Below are positions 1 through 6,848 of a DNA stretch of 34,230 nucleotides, one piece after another. Position numbers and translations under genes: made by a program. The stretch spans positions 1-34,230 of the IMG/VR virus record IMGVR_UViG_3300010885_018032; one strand, written 5' to 3'. The DNA is from a virus. Numbering within the stretch: position 1 is the stretch's first letter; each line of letters starts with the position of its first letter. The notes under the pieces were generated by a model. The model ran no database searches. It worked only from the letters and a program-made list of their open reading frames with translations, and had not been told where the DNA came from.

Positions 1-378
1 CAAGACGGCAATGCCATCTCTGATGGTGCAATGGCCGAATTAAAAGAATTAATGAAAGAACCATTGGCTGTCGGTATAGATGGTAGTGATGCTATCAATG
101 CACTGAATGATACTATTGAAGATGATGCCCTATTCAGTGACATATTGGATTTAAGCAGAAGAGGAGATTCTGATGCTGATGCCCGACCATTGGTAATTCA
201 ATGGATAGAGCAACATCAGACACCAGCCCAATCGTTGGATCCGATTCCAGATATCAACAGTACTCCTGATAATGGGGCCGATGTACCAACTCCACCGGTA
301 GCAACGGGTGAGGCAGCAGAACCCCATCCACAGAATGAAGATATTAATTCAATGAAAAGGTTAGCAGGCCTAAGGTAA
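1..378 (+). CDS. 3' end of an unidentified phage protein (partial)
   Basis: The reading frame is open from the first base, so the gene almost certainly begins upstream of the window; an internal ATG at 31 is available but has no good ribosome binding site. The visible 125 residues are acidic, with a Pro/Thr-rich low-complexity linker (roughly the middle third of the C-terminal half), and end in a short basic tail, SMKRLAGLR. Similar Met-Lys-x-Leu-Ala-Gly-Leu tails occur on several proteins of T4-like aquatic phages (from memory), but I cannot name this one. It is followed directly by a strong terminator, so it is the last gene of its transcript. Function unknown. Confidence 0.6.
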   Translation, partial: QDGNAISDGAMAELKELMKEPLAVGIDGSDAINALNDTIEDDALFSDILDLSRRGDSDADARPLVIQWIEQHQTPAQSLDPIPDINSTPDNGADVPTPPVATGEAAEPHPQNEDINSMKRLAGLR

Positions 379-400
379 TCCTAAAAATTTATGTTAAACA

Positions 401-428
401 AAAAGGCAGAATTAATTCTGCCTTTTCT
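401..428 (+). terminator. Perfect 26-bp palindromic terminator
   Basis: AAAAGGCAGAATT is followed immediately by its exact reverse complement (401-426), giving a 13-bp palindrome ending in a T-rich run. It separates the upstream gene from the gp32 transcription unit. Because A-runs and T-runs flank both sides it could act in both directions. Confidence 0.8.
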
Positions 429-429
429 C

Positions 430-458
430 TTGCAAAGATAAATAAAGTATCGTATACT
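430..458 (+). promoter_or_regulatory. Probable sigma70-type promoter of gp32
   Basis: TTGCAA (430-435) and TATACT (453-458) are separated by exactly 17 bp, downstream of the terminator and about 70 bp upstream of the gp32 start. The match is weaker than in the early-gene array (11.7-14.8 kb). The overlapping GATAAATA at 437-444 differs by one base from the T4 late element, so late expression is also possible. Confidence 0.5.
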
Positions 459-461
459 AGC

Positions 462-492
462 GTTGTGCTGGTATATTGATTAAGCACACAAC
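462..492 (+). promoter_or_regulatory. Stem-loop in the gp32 mRNA leader
   Basis: GTTGTGCT (462-469) can pair with AGCAC-AC-AAC (483-492): six contiguous pairs, then a two-base bulge, then GTT/AAC, with a 13-base loop. It lies in the expected untranslated leader, 38 bases upstream of the start codon. In T4, gp32 represses its own translation by binding a structured leader. The sequence shows a hairpin; an autoregulatory role is inferred. Confidence 0.4.
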
Positions 493-530
493 TAAGACCA
501 TCTTAATTTAACATAAAAGGAAATACTATC

Positions 531-1535
531 ATGGCAACAACTCTCGCAGAAATTCGCGCTCGGCTTCAAGCTAGCGACAACAAGCCACAGGGTGGCAACT
601 CATCAACAGGTGAGTCAGTAATCTATCCATTATGGAACATTGCAGAAGGTACAAGTACGAAAATTCGTTTCTTGCCTGATGCTGACAACAATAACACATT
701 CTTTTGGGTTGAACGATCACTAATTCGTCTCCCATTCTCTGGTATCAAGGGTGACGCAAATAGTCGCCCAACAATCGTACAAATCCCATGTATGGAAATG
801 TATGGCCGTGACACTCCATGTCCAATTCTATCTGAAGTTCGTCCTTGGTTCAAGGATCCTAGTCTTGAAGTCAAGGGTCGCCAATATTGGAAGAAGAAGT
901 CTTACCTTTTCCAGGGTTTCGTTCGTGAAAATCCAATGACAGATGACCGCGCACCAGCGAATCCAATTCGTCGTTTCATCATTAGTCCACAGATTTTCAA
1001 TCTAGTGAAAAGTGCTCTAATGGATCCTGATCTTGAAAATCTACCCACTGATTATGAAAGTGGACTAGACTTCACAGTCACTAAGGGTGCAAAGGGTGGC
1101 TTTGCAGATTATAGCACTAGTAAGTGGGCCCGTAAGGAATCATCACTAACTGCTGCAGAAACTGCTGCAATTGACCAATATGGTCTATTCAATCTAGTTG
1201 ACTTCTTGCCAAAGAAGCCCAATGATGTTGAACTAAAAGTCATCAAGGAGATGTTTGAAGCATCTGTTGATGGTGAAGCATATGATGCTGAACGCTGGGG
1301 TCAATACTTCAAGCCAAGTGGTTTTACAGCAGCACCATCAGCAACTGCTGCTCCTGCAGCGAAGACTACATTTAGTGCTCCTGCAGCTAAGCCAGCAGCT
1401 ACAATTGAGGATGATGATGTCCCTTTTGAAGTCGCGGCTGCTCCAACCCCAGCAGCCGCGTCAGTAGCAGCTAAGCCTTCAAGCCAACGTGCTGAAGACA
1501 TTTTAGCTATGATTCGTAATCGTACTAAGGTTTAA
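531..1535 (+). CDS. 32: Single-stranded DNA binding protein (gp32-like)
   Basis: Coats single-stranded DNA during replication, recombination and repair, and contacts UvsX, UvsY and the replisome. The 334 residues follow the gp32 plan: a basic N-terminal segment (LAEIRARL, 5-12), an OB-fold core of about 30-240 with many aromatic and basic residues (PLWNIAEG, GRQYWKKKSYLFQGFV), then a low-complexity Ala/Pro linker of about 265-315 carrying the acidic patch EDDDVPFE, and a short C-terminal helix. T4 gp32 has 301 residues. The protein has no histidine and only two cysteines (C87, C97), so the four-ligand zinc site of T4 gp32 is not intact. The start has a good ribosome binding site (AAAAGGAAAT). 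It has its own promoter and terminator, consistent with very high independent expression. Confidence 0.9.
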   Translation: MATTLAEIRARLQASDNKPQGGNSSTGESVIYPLWNIAEGTSTKIRFLPDADNNNTFFWVERSLIRLPFSGIKGDANSRPTIVQIPCMEMYGRDTPCPILSEVRPWFKDPSLEVKGRQYWKKKSYLFQGFVRENPMTDDRAPANPIRRFIISPQIFNLVKSALMDPDLENLPTDYESGLDFTVTKGAKGGFADYSTSKWARKESSLTAAETAAIDQYGLFNLVDFLPKKPNDVELKVIKEMFEASVDGEAYDAERWGQYFKPSGFTAAPSATAAPAAKTTFSAPAAKPAATIEDDDVPFEVAAAPTPAAASVAAKPSSQRAEDILAMIRNRTKV

Positions 1536-1547
1536 ACAATCTTATCT

Positions 1548-1583
1548 GGCAGGCTACCACTTGTTAGTGGTGTCTGCCTTTTT
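1548..1583 (+). terminator. Intrinsic terminator after gp32
   Basis: A two-tier stem, GGCAG (1548-1552)/CTGCC (1574-1578) around ACCACT (1556-1561)/AGTGGT (1566-1571) with a TGTT loop, is followed by five Ts. It makes gp32 effectively monocistronic, with read-through needed to reach uvsX unless a further promoter is present; I see no strong one between 1583 and 1604. Confidence 0.8.
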
Positions 1584-1603
1584 GTAATTAAAGGAAATAT
1601 ATA

Positions 1604-2677
1604 ATGGCAACTCGCCCATTTGACCTATCAAAGTTCCGAAAAGGAATCACAAAAAGTATTGAAGGGGTAAGCATTGGATTCAACGACCCCACTGATTGGA
1701 TAAGCACTGGAAATTACGCACTGAATTATCTTATTTCAGGCGATTTCAATCGCGGCATTCCTCTTGGTAAAGTTACAGTATTCGCTGGAGAAAGCGGTGC
1801 TGGAAAAAGTTTTATCTGTTCTGGTAATCTCATCAAGAACGCACAAGCCCAAGGCATCTATGTTATCTTGATTGATACAGAAAACGCACTTGATGAATCT
1901 TGGCTACACGGCCTTGGTGTACAAACATCTGATGATAAACTATTGAAACTGAACATGGCTATGATTGATGATGTAGCCAAAGTTATTAGTGACTTTGTGA
2001 AAGAATACAAGGTTCTTGCAGCAGAAGATCGTCCTAAAGTCCTGTTCGTTATTGATTCATTGGGTATGTTACTAACACCAACTGATGTTAATCAATTTGA
2101 AGCCGGTGAAATGAAGGGTGATATGGGTCGTAAGCCCAAAGCATTGACTGCACTTGTCCGTAATTGTGTTAACATGTTTGGAAGTCTAAACATTGGACTA
2201 GTAGCCACTAACCATTCATATGCATCACAAGATCCGTACAATCCTGATGATAAGATTTCAGGTGGTGCTGGATTCATTTATGCAAGTTCTATTGTAGTTG
2301 CAATGAAGAAGATGAAGTTGAAGGAAGATGAAGCCGGAAACAAAGTCACTGAAGTTCTTGGTATTCGTGCGGGATGCAAGATAATGAAGACAAGGTACAA
2401 CAAACCTTTCGAGGACATTCAGCTCCACATCCCATATTCAACTGGTATGAGTCCGTATAGTGGATTTTTTGATTTGATTGAGAAGAAGGGATTTGTTGCG
2501 AAGGAAGGCAACAGATACACTTATATAGACTTGTCTGGGGAAATTCATAAATATTTTCGTAAAGAATGGAGTCATAATACTAATGGTATCATGGATTTAG
2601 TTATGAGTGAATTTGAGCAGAAGTCTGCCAAAATCTCAGTAACTGAAGATACATTATTAGAAACTGACGCAGAATAA
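1604..2677 (+). CDS. uvsX: RecA-like strand-exchange recombinase UvsX
   Basis: ATP-dependent recombinase that forms filaments on single-stranded DNA and drives strand invasion for recombination-dependent replication. Visible motifs over 357 residues (T4 UvsX has 391): Walker A GESGAGKS at 62-69, a catalytic acidic segment DTENALDE near 91-98, Walker B VLFVIDSLGML starting about 146, and the DNA-binding loop 2 region around ATNHSYASQDPYNPD (about 205-220) followed by a conserved SGG. The start at 1604 is preceded by TTAAAGGAAAT, the same ribosome binding site type as gp32. It sits between gp32 and uvsY; in this phage the three partners of presynaptic filament assembly are encoded together. Confidence 0.95.
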   Translation: MATRPFDLSKFRKGITKSIEGVSIGFNDPTDWISTGNYALNYLISGDFNRGIPLGKVTVFAGESGAGKSFICSGNLIKNAQAQGIYVILIDTENALDESWLHGLGVQTSDDKLLKLNMAMIDDVAKVISDFVKEYKVLAAEDRPKVLFVIDSLGMLLTPTDVNQFEAGEMKGDMGRKPKALTALVRNCVNMFGSLNIGLVATNHSYASQDPYNPDDKISGGAGFIYASSIVVAMKKMKLKEDEAGNKVTEVLGIRAGCKIMKTRYNKPFEDIQLHIPYSTGMSPYSGFFDLIEKKGFVAKEGNRYTYIDLSGEIHKYFRKEWSHNTNGIMDLVMSEFEQKSAKISVTEDTLLETDAE

Positions 2678-2687
2678 CAGGAAAAAT

Positions 2688-2918
2688 ATGAGTTTAGATG
2701 TAGCAGTATTGATTGAGACCTATACCATTTTAAAGCAGTATATCCCATCAAAAGATCGGCAAGAAGCAGCAGATAATTTAATGGGTGCTATGGTAGATAT
2801 GTTGAGTGATGATGAACTCAGTGAGTTTGGCGGCACCGACGCTCCATTAGGCCGAGCATATAAAGAATATGCAGGTGAAGATGAAGATGATGAGATTGAT
2901 CACGGGTTTGAAGATTGA
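2688..2918 (+). CDS. Small acidic protein between uvsX and uvsY
   Basis: A 76-residue protein, 10 bases after uvsX and 6 bases before uvsY, so translated from the same message. The N-terminal half is predicted helical (AVLIETYTILKQYI), the C-terminal third is strongly acidic (EDEDDEIDHGFED). No catalytic motif is visible. A comparable small acidic gene at this place is, as I recall, common in T4-like marine phages, usually unnamed. The position suggests an accessory role in recombination, perhaps binding a basic partner such as UvsY, but that is inference. Confidence 0.75.
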   Translation: MSLDVAVLIETYTILKQYIPSKDRQEAADNLMGAMVDMLSDDELSEFGGTDAPLGRAYKEYAGEDEDDEIDHGFED

Positions 2919-2924
2919 TTTCAT

Positions 2925-3377
2925 ATGTGGTATAACCGAGTAGTCAGTGACATCTCTAACATACCAAATTTTATAACTCATTACGAAGCCGAATTAGTTA
3001 CTGCCAAGAAAGAATGCACAATTTTTGGTAGTATAGAAAAAAGTATTGCTGCATTACCAGGGATAACAGAATTCAGGTTTAATCAGCTACAAGAAATTGA
3101 AGCTGTATTGAATTATTTAAACCTGCAATTGCGCAAGATTCGTCGTAAGCATTTTCAGAAATACCTTGAAGGGTATGCTAGAGCATTAACTAGTCGTGAT
3201 GCTGAGAAATATGTAGACGGTGAAGATGAAGTTATAGATTTTGAGACAATTATCAATGAAGTAGCCTTATTGCGAAATAAGTATCTTGGGATTCTTAAAG
3301 GATTAGAGAGTAAGAATTTTATGCAAGGTCATCTTGTGAAATTGAAGACATCGGGAATGGAAGATTACGCTCTCTAA
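2925..3377 (+). CDS. uvsY: Recombination mediator UvsY
   Basis: Loads UvsX onto gp32-coated single-stranded DNA. The 150 residues are close to T4 UvsY (137). The pattern is a helical protein with the family's basic central segment, NLQLRKIRRKHFQKYLEGY (about 66-84), followed by a conserved ALTSRDAEKYVDGEDEV (about 87-103), then a second long helix. It directly follows uvsX and the small acidic gene, as expected for a recombination operon. I see no clear Shine-Dalgarno sequence before the ATG at 2925; translation may be coupled to the preceding gene, whose stop is only a few bases away. Confidence 0.85.
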   Translation: MWYNRVVSDISNIPNFITHYEAELVTAKKECTIFGSIEKSIAALPGITEFRFNQLQEIEAVLNYLNLQLRKIRRKHFQKYLEGYARALTSRDAEKYVDGEDEVIDFETIINEVALLRNKYLGILKGLESKNFMQGHLVKLKTSGMEDYAL

Positions 3378-3408
3378 CATAATTGATTATCAGCAACATG
3401 CCAGAGAG

Positions 3409-3645
3409 TTGTTGATAGAGTGGCAGACATATAAGTCTGCCCAACCTGTTGCTGAGGTACTTGATATACAACAATACAAAGACCGTATTGAACATTTAGC
3501 CACTGAATTGAATACAGGGTTATTTTGTTTACCTACATCTAGTTCATTGGAACAAAATTGTATTCAATTTGAGACTGAATTTTCTTTATTCAAAGAAAAG
3601 ATTTTTGTGAATATACTAACGGGTCGTTCAAGGCCCTATTTTTAA
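3409..3645 (+). CDS. Unidentified small protein with a non-ATG start
   Basis: A frame of 78 codons from the TTG at 3409; it contains no ATG or GTG between the previous in-frame stop (3343) and position 3409. Candidate starts are TTG at 3409 or 3412, or an ATT at 3364 or 3382 inside or just after the uvsY end. The frame upstream of 3409 (IIDYQQHARELLIEW) reads like protein, so the true start may be one of the rare ATT codons. The product is a mixed-charge, mostly helical protein ending in GRSRPYF. No family recognised. It lies between uvsY and a 521-residue gene, all on one transcript. Confidence 0.55.
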   Translation: MLIEWQTYKSAQPVAEVLDIQQYKDRIEHLATELNTGLFCLPTSSSLEQNCIQFETEFSLFKEKIFVNILTGRSRPYF

Positions 3646-3655
3646 TAAATATATA

Positions 3656-5221
3656 ATGCGTAACTTAATTGATTTAATAACATATAATTCTCTTATTACC
3701 GAAAGTCGTGGCTTAGGTGCAAGACAGTCTGGTGAAGAATTTGTAAGTACTACTGATCCTGAAGATAAAGTCTATGTAAAAAGTGTAGATTTTTATCCAG
3801 AGGATGCTGCTGCTTATGAAACTGAAGAAGAACGGAACATTGAACTGTCAAGAATAGTCCATTTAATTCCTAATGCTTATGTTGATTTAATAGGCAAGTT
3901 TAACAAAAAGCAATTGGCATTTGGTATAGCTATATTTGAGAGACCGGGTGACCCAACTAATATAGCATTTGTAAAGCCATTTGAGGCGATACATCCTGAT
4001 CCTAGTCAGAATAAATGGGACAATCAAAAAGGAATACCTGGATTTAATTACAATAGCAAGAGTGCTAAAAAAGCTAAGTCTAAAATGGCACCTCAGGATA
4101 TTTTGACTACGCAACAAAGCAATCTTAATCCTGATAGTATAGTTGTACAAATTGCAGCAAAATTTGGTGATGATAGTCCATTGACAGGATTTGCTCGTTC
4201 AATTGCAGATGGAGTAAAATTACCAATTTCGTTTGATGCACCTGAAGGTATGCATTTCACTGCATTCAGAGATTATTTTTGTGAATTGTTACATCCTATT
4301 GCATTACAAACTGGAAATTTCAAGGGTAATGCTGGCGAAGCAGCAATGAAATTTTTAGGAAGGGATAACTTCAGTAATACCACTATTAATTTCGGTAAAG
4401 ATAAAACCGAAGGGTTAAGTGATAGTATTCTTATTAGTCCTGAAGGTAAAAAAATCAAAGTAAGTAGTAAAGGTTCTAAAGGAGCAGATGCAAGCACTAT
4501 TAATTTACTTAATGCTATAAATGAGTTGGGTGACTCAGCACTAACAAAAAAACACATAAAAATCATTGACCTGATTAAAAAAGTTTCGGCAGCTGGACAA
4601 GCCAACGCTCCATTATTATTGGGAATAGAATATGGCATTATTAAAGAAGAAGATGCTAATACTATAGTTGGATTTAAAAAAATGGCACAAACTACTTTGC
4701 CAATCGCATTAGGAATGAATCTTAACCCAACTATTAAAAAGTTGATTACTAATAAAGTTACTAAAAAACCTAACAATCTTAATTTGTATTTTCATTGTAT
4801 TGCTGCAGTAGCGCATGAAGTCGCTGATTACATCAACAATAACACAAAATTTAGTGACGCGGCATCAGAAATACTAAACAACGGTGCATTAATACAGGTG
4901 TATACAAAAGCATCTCAATCAGGTGATAAATGGACAGTGAAATCATTTGATTCTATTTGGCCTGGTACCGCAGTTACTGGAGTAGAATTCACTGCAGGTA
5001 AAAATTATTATAGCACTGATATTAAAGGTAACTTTACTTTTAGCATCCTCTTCAATAATGCCACCTATGTAGAACCTGATCAAGAACCCAATGGCCCTAG
5101 TGTTATTTCTCCATCTGATGCTGAAGCGGCTGCTCCTAGAAAAGCACGAACTGAAATCACTCCAACTAAAGAACCAAAAAAACCACCACCTGAATCAATT
5201 ACAGGTAGATCACGCAGATAA
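3656..5221 (+). CDS. 521-residue phage protein, possibly nuclease-like
   Basis: I do not recognise a named family with certainty. The N-terminal 200 residues look globular; the middle contains GNAGEAAMKFLGRDNF (about 224-239), then TEGLSDSILI (251-260), then KKIKVSSKGSKGA (265-277). This order, a helix with Glu228, an Asp256 in a strand and a following strand with a Lys272 two residues after a Ser, is reminiscent of the PD-(D/E)xK nuclease fold, with Ser in place of the usual acidic residue. That is a weak structural guess. The C-terminal 40 residues are a Pro/Lys-rich tail. The start at 3656 follows TTTTTAATAAATATATA with no Shine-Dalgarno sequence. It is the last gene before a strong terminator. 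Confidence 0.7.
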   Translation: MRNLIDLITYNSLITESRGLGARQSGEEFVSTTDPEDKVYVKSVDFYPEDAAAYETEEERNIELSRIVHLIPNAYVDLIGKFNKKQLAFGIAIFERPGDPTNIAFVKPFEAIHPDPSQNKWDNQKGIPGFNYNSKSAKKAKSKMAPQDILTTQQSNLNPDSIVVQIAAKFGDDSPLTGFARSIADGVKLPISFDAPEGMHFTAFRDYFCELLHPIALQTGNFKGNAGEAAMKFLGRDNFSNTTINFGKDKTEGLSDSILISPEGKKIKVSSKGSKGADASTINLLNAINELGDSALTKKHIKIIDLIKKVSAAGQANAPLLLGIEYGIIKEEDANTIVGFKKMAQTTLPIALGMNLNPTIKKLITNKVTKKPNNLNLYFHCIAAVAHEVADYINNNTKFSDAASEILNNGALIQVYTKASQSGDKWTVKSFDSIWPGTAVTGVEFTAGKNYYSTDIKGNFTFSILFNNATYVEPDQEPNGPSVISPSDAEAAAPRKARTEITPTKEPKKPPPESITGRSRR

Positions 5222-5240
5222 CTAACTCTCTTTAATAACT

Positions 5241-5292
5241 AAGCCGTAACGGTGCGAATTCATTGAAATTCTGCACCGAACGGCTTATTTTT
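5241..5292 (+). terminator. Strong terminator with a long interrupted stem
   Basis: AAGCCGT (5241-5247) pairs with ACGGCTT (5280-5286), GGTGC (5251-5255) with GCACC (5273-5277) and GAATT (5256-5260) with AATTC (5267-5271). A T-rich tract follows at 5287-5292. It ends the uvsX-uvsY transcript and insulates the next gene. Confidence 0.85.
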
Positions 5293-5364
5293 ATGCCCTT
5301 TTTAATTGTCCTGGGTGAGTATTTTTGTTAGTATACACTTACCACTAACATAGGTTAAATTAGC

Positions 5365-6303
5365 ATGAAAAATTGGGTACTAGCATTGGGATTAACATTC
5401 GGCTCATTATGTGCAAATGCAGGTGATTTACGATCAGATCACGGACAGTCATACTACGCTACTGGACGAGGTGTCGGAGAACTACAGATGGAAATAAAAT
5501 CTACAACCACCACAATCAATGCATCTATTGTGTTAAGAGTGCAAGGTGGGACAGCTAATAACAATATCAATTATCATGGCGGCCCATTACTTAATAGTCC
5601 TAATGGAACTAATCTGTATTATATCTGGTACGGTGACTGGACAGGAAACACAGCACCATCAATTCTTACGGATCTTGCAAATGGACTCTCTGGATCGCCG
5701 TGGTATAATATCAACACTACATATGCGGACCGTACTGGTAAAAAGATTACAAATTCAGTGCATCTGTTGCAACAAACTTCAGATAATTATTCTCAAGGTA
5801 AGGTGTTGAGTGATGCGCAGATACAAAATGTTGTAGAATCTGCAATCACCACTGGGTATCTACCCAAAGATAGTAATGCAGTTTACTTTGTGTTGACTTC
5901 AGCCGACGTTAATGCAAGTTCAGGTTTCTGTACTAAGTATTGTGCGTGGCATACTAAAGCCAACATTGGTGGTACTACTATCAAATATTCATTCGTTGGA
6001 AATACTGACCGTTGTCCAAATGCATGTTCTCCACAGAATATTGGTCCTAACGGGAATGCAGGTGCTGATAGTATGGCTAATATGATAGCTCATGAATTGA
6101 CAGAGACAGTCACTGATCCTGAATTAAACGCTTGGTATGATACCCGTGGTCTGGAAAACGGTGATAAGTGTGCATGGACATTTGGAACCATGACCAAGTT
6201 GCCCTCAGGCGCAAAGTACAACATGACCCTAGGCAATCGCAAATTCTTGATTCAACAGAACTGGGTCAATGCAAATGGCGGTTATTGTGCATCTAGGTAC
6301 TAA
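5365..6303 (+). CDS. Secreted EXORDIUM/PHI-1-like protein
   Basis: Probably exported: the first 19 residues are a signal peptide (MKNWVLALGL..., cut after ANA), and the mature part has six cysteines (C189, C193, C217, C221, C269, C308), fitting disulfides outside the cytoplasm. The order of motifs matches the plant phosphate-induced protein 1/EXORDIUM family (PHI-1) as I know it: YHGGPLL (70-76), LYYIWYGDW (84-92), YSQGKVLSDAQI (142-153), VYFVLTSADV (173-182), FCTKYCAWH (188-196), SFVGNTDRCPNAC (209-221), PNGNAGADSM (228-237). The stretch HELTETVTDPELNAWYD (243-259) contains an HExxx(x)xxxxDP pattern that could bind metal. Biochemical function of the family is unclear. It has terminators before it and a separate promoter after it, so it is a single-gene insert. 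Plant homologs act in growth; here a role on host envelope or outside the cell is only inference. Confidence 0.75.
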   Translation: MKNWVLALGLTFGSLCANAGDLRSDHGQSYYATGRGVGELQMEIKSTTTTINASIVLRVQGGTANNNINYHGGPLLNSPNGTNLYYIWYGDWTGNTAPSILTDLANGLSGSPWYNINTTYADRTGKKITNSVHLLQQTSDNYSQGKVLSDAQIQNVVESAITTGYLPKDSNAVYFVLTSADVNASSGFCTKYCAWHTKANIGGTTIKYSFVGNTDRCPNACSPQNIGPNGNAGADSMANMIAHELTETVTDPELNAWYDTRGLENGDKCAWTFGTMTKLPSGAKYNMTLGNRKFLIQQNWVNANGGYCASRY

Positions 6304-6318
6304 TTTTGTTAAAAACAG

Positions 6319-6347
6319 TTGACACATCGGTCATCTTGTGTTAAAAT
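6319..6347 (+). promoter_or_regulatory. Sigma70-type promoter for the small membrane-protein genes
   Basis: TTGACA (6319-6324), 17 bp, TAAAAT (6342-6347). The start codon is 32 bases further on, the same distance as in the early-gene array at 11.7-14.8 kb, but the flanking sequence is different from those cassettes. Confidence 0.8.
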
Positions 6348-6378
6348 ACAACTCTCTACTAATTTAGGTTGAATCACC

Positions 6379-6561
6379 ATGAAAAATTCTCATTTTGTTA
6401 CTCCCCGTACTTTGGCAGATTGCCAATTTACTGTAGGTTATACCAATAGCTCAATTGCTGATTCTTCAATCAATCGGCTTAGCTCAATGCTATTCCCAGT
6501 AGCAGCTATTGTTATCTCTTTTCTTTTCCTGGTTATTGTTTGCGCTCTTTATCTAGCATAA
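6379..6561 (+). CDS. 60-residue single-pass membrane protein
   Basis: The N-terminal 35 residues are polar (TPRTLADCQFTVGYTNSS), the C-terminal 24 form one hydrophobic segment (LFPVAAIVISFLFLVIVCAL) with almost no residues after it, so the protein is probably anchored by its tail in the host inner membrane. Small phage proteins with a TPRTLxD(C/A)xF start followed by one membrane helix are known from other tailed phages, from memory, without a function. It is the first gene after a near-consensus promoter and is therefore likely expressed early. Confidence 0.75.
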   Translation: MKNSHFVTPRTLADCQFTVGYTNSSIADSSINRLSSMLFPVAAIVISFLFLVIVCALYLA

Positions 6562-6674
6562 TGAAATCTAGTATTATTAATACAAGATCACGCCCAGGAA
6601 AGGTATTGGTATTGATACCTATCGTTATTAGTATTATTGCTGTAGCAATAGTAGTGTTGAATTCTTTCTCTTAA
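6561..6674 (+). CDS. 37-residue membrane peptide
   Basis: A short frame whose ATG overlaps the stop codon of the preceding gene (TAATG), the signature of translational coupling. After a basic N-terminus (MKSSIINTRSRPGK) it is one Ile/Val-rich membrane helix (VLVLIPIVISIIAVAIVVL) and a five-residue end. The basic residues before the helix predict an inside-out orientation with the N-terminus in the cytoplasm. Its pairing with another single-pass protein suggests the two may form a small membrane complex, which is an inference. No family recognised. Confidence 0.6.
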   Translation: MKSSIINTRSRPGKVLVLIPIVISIIAVAIVVLNSFS

Positions 6675-6684
6675 AGGAAATATA

Positions 6685-6837
6685 ATGTTTGAAACAATTG
6701 AAGTCCGTCGTGTCGCTAATGGATTTATTCTAGTGGTGACAACTGAGGACGATACTAAAGAATATGTGTACGATACTAGTCGTAAAGCATTGCGAGTAAT
6801 TAAAGAATATCTAGAATCAAAATCAGAAATCATATAA
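6685..6837 (+). CDS. 50-residue conserved phage protein
   Basis: Starts at an ATG preceded by TTAAAGGAAATAT, the same strong ribosome binding site used by gp32 and uvsX. The 50 residues (beginning MFETIEVRRVANGF, then a strand-rich segment ILVVTTEDDTKEYVYDT and a C-terminal helix ALRVIKEYLESK) look like a small alpha/beta protein. I recall closely similar small proteins in other T4-like aquatic phages, without known function. It ends 11 bases before the glycan operon and could be part of that transcript. Confidence 0.7.
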   Translation: MFETIEVRRVANGFILVVTTEDDTKEYVYDTSRKALRVIKEYLESKSEII

Positions 6838-6848
6838 TAGGAATATAA

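Noticed and set aside
3644-3651. AATAAATA before the 521-residue gene as a T4 late promoter
   Set aside because: One base off consensus and only five bases before the start codon, so a transcript starting from it would not include a usable leader or the ATG.
4273-4776. 167-residue reading frame on the minus strand inside the 521-residue gene
   Set aside because: Leu/Ile/Ser-rich frame opposite an AT-rich + strand gene, with no ribosome binding site; the + strand gene has coherent domain-like sequence over its full length.
5300-5340. Sigma70 promoter for the EXORDIUM-like gene (TTGTCC and TATACA)
   Set aside because: The spacing is 20 bp and the -35 match is poor; a promoter must exist after the terminator but I cannot place it with confidence.
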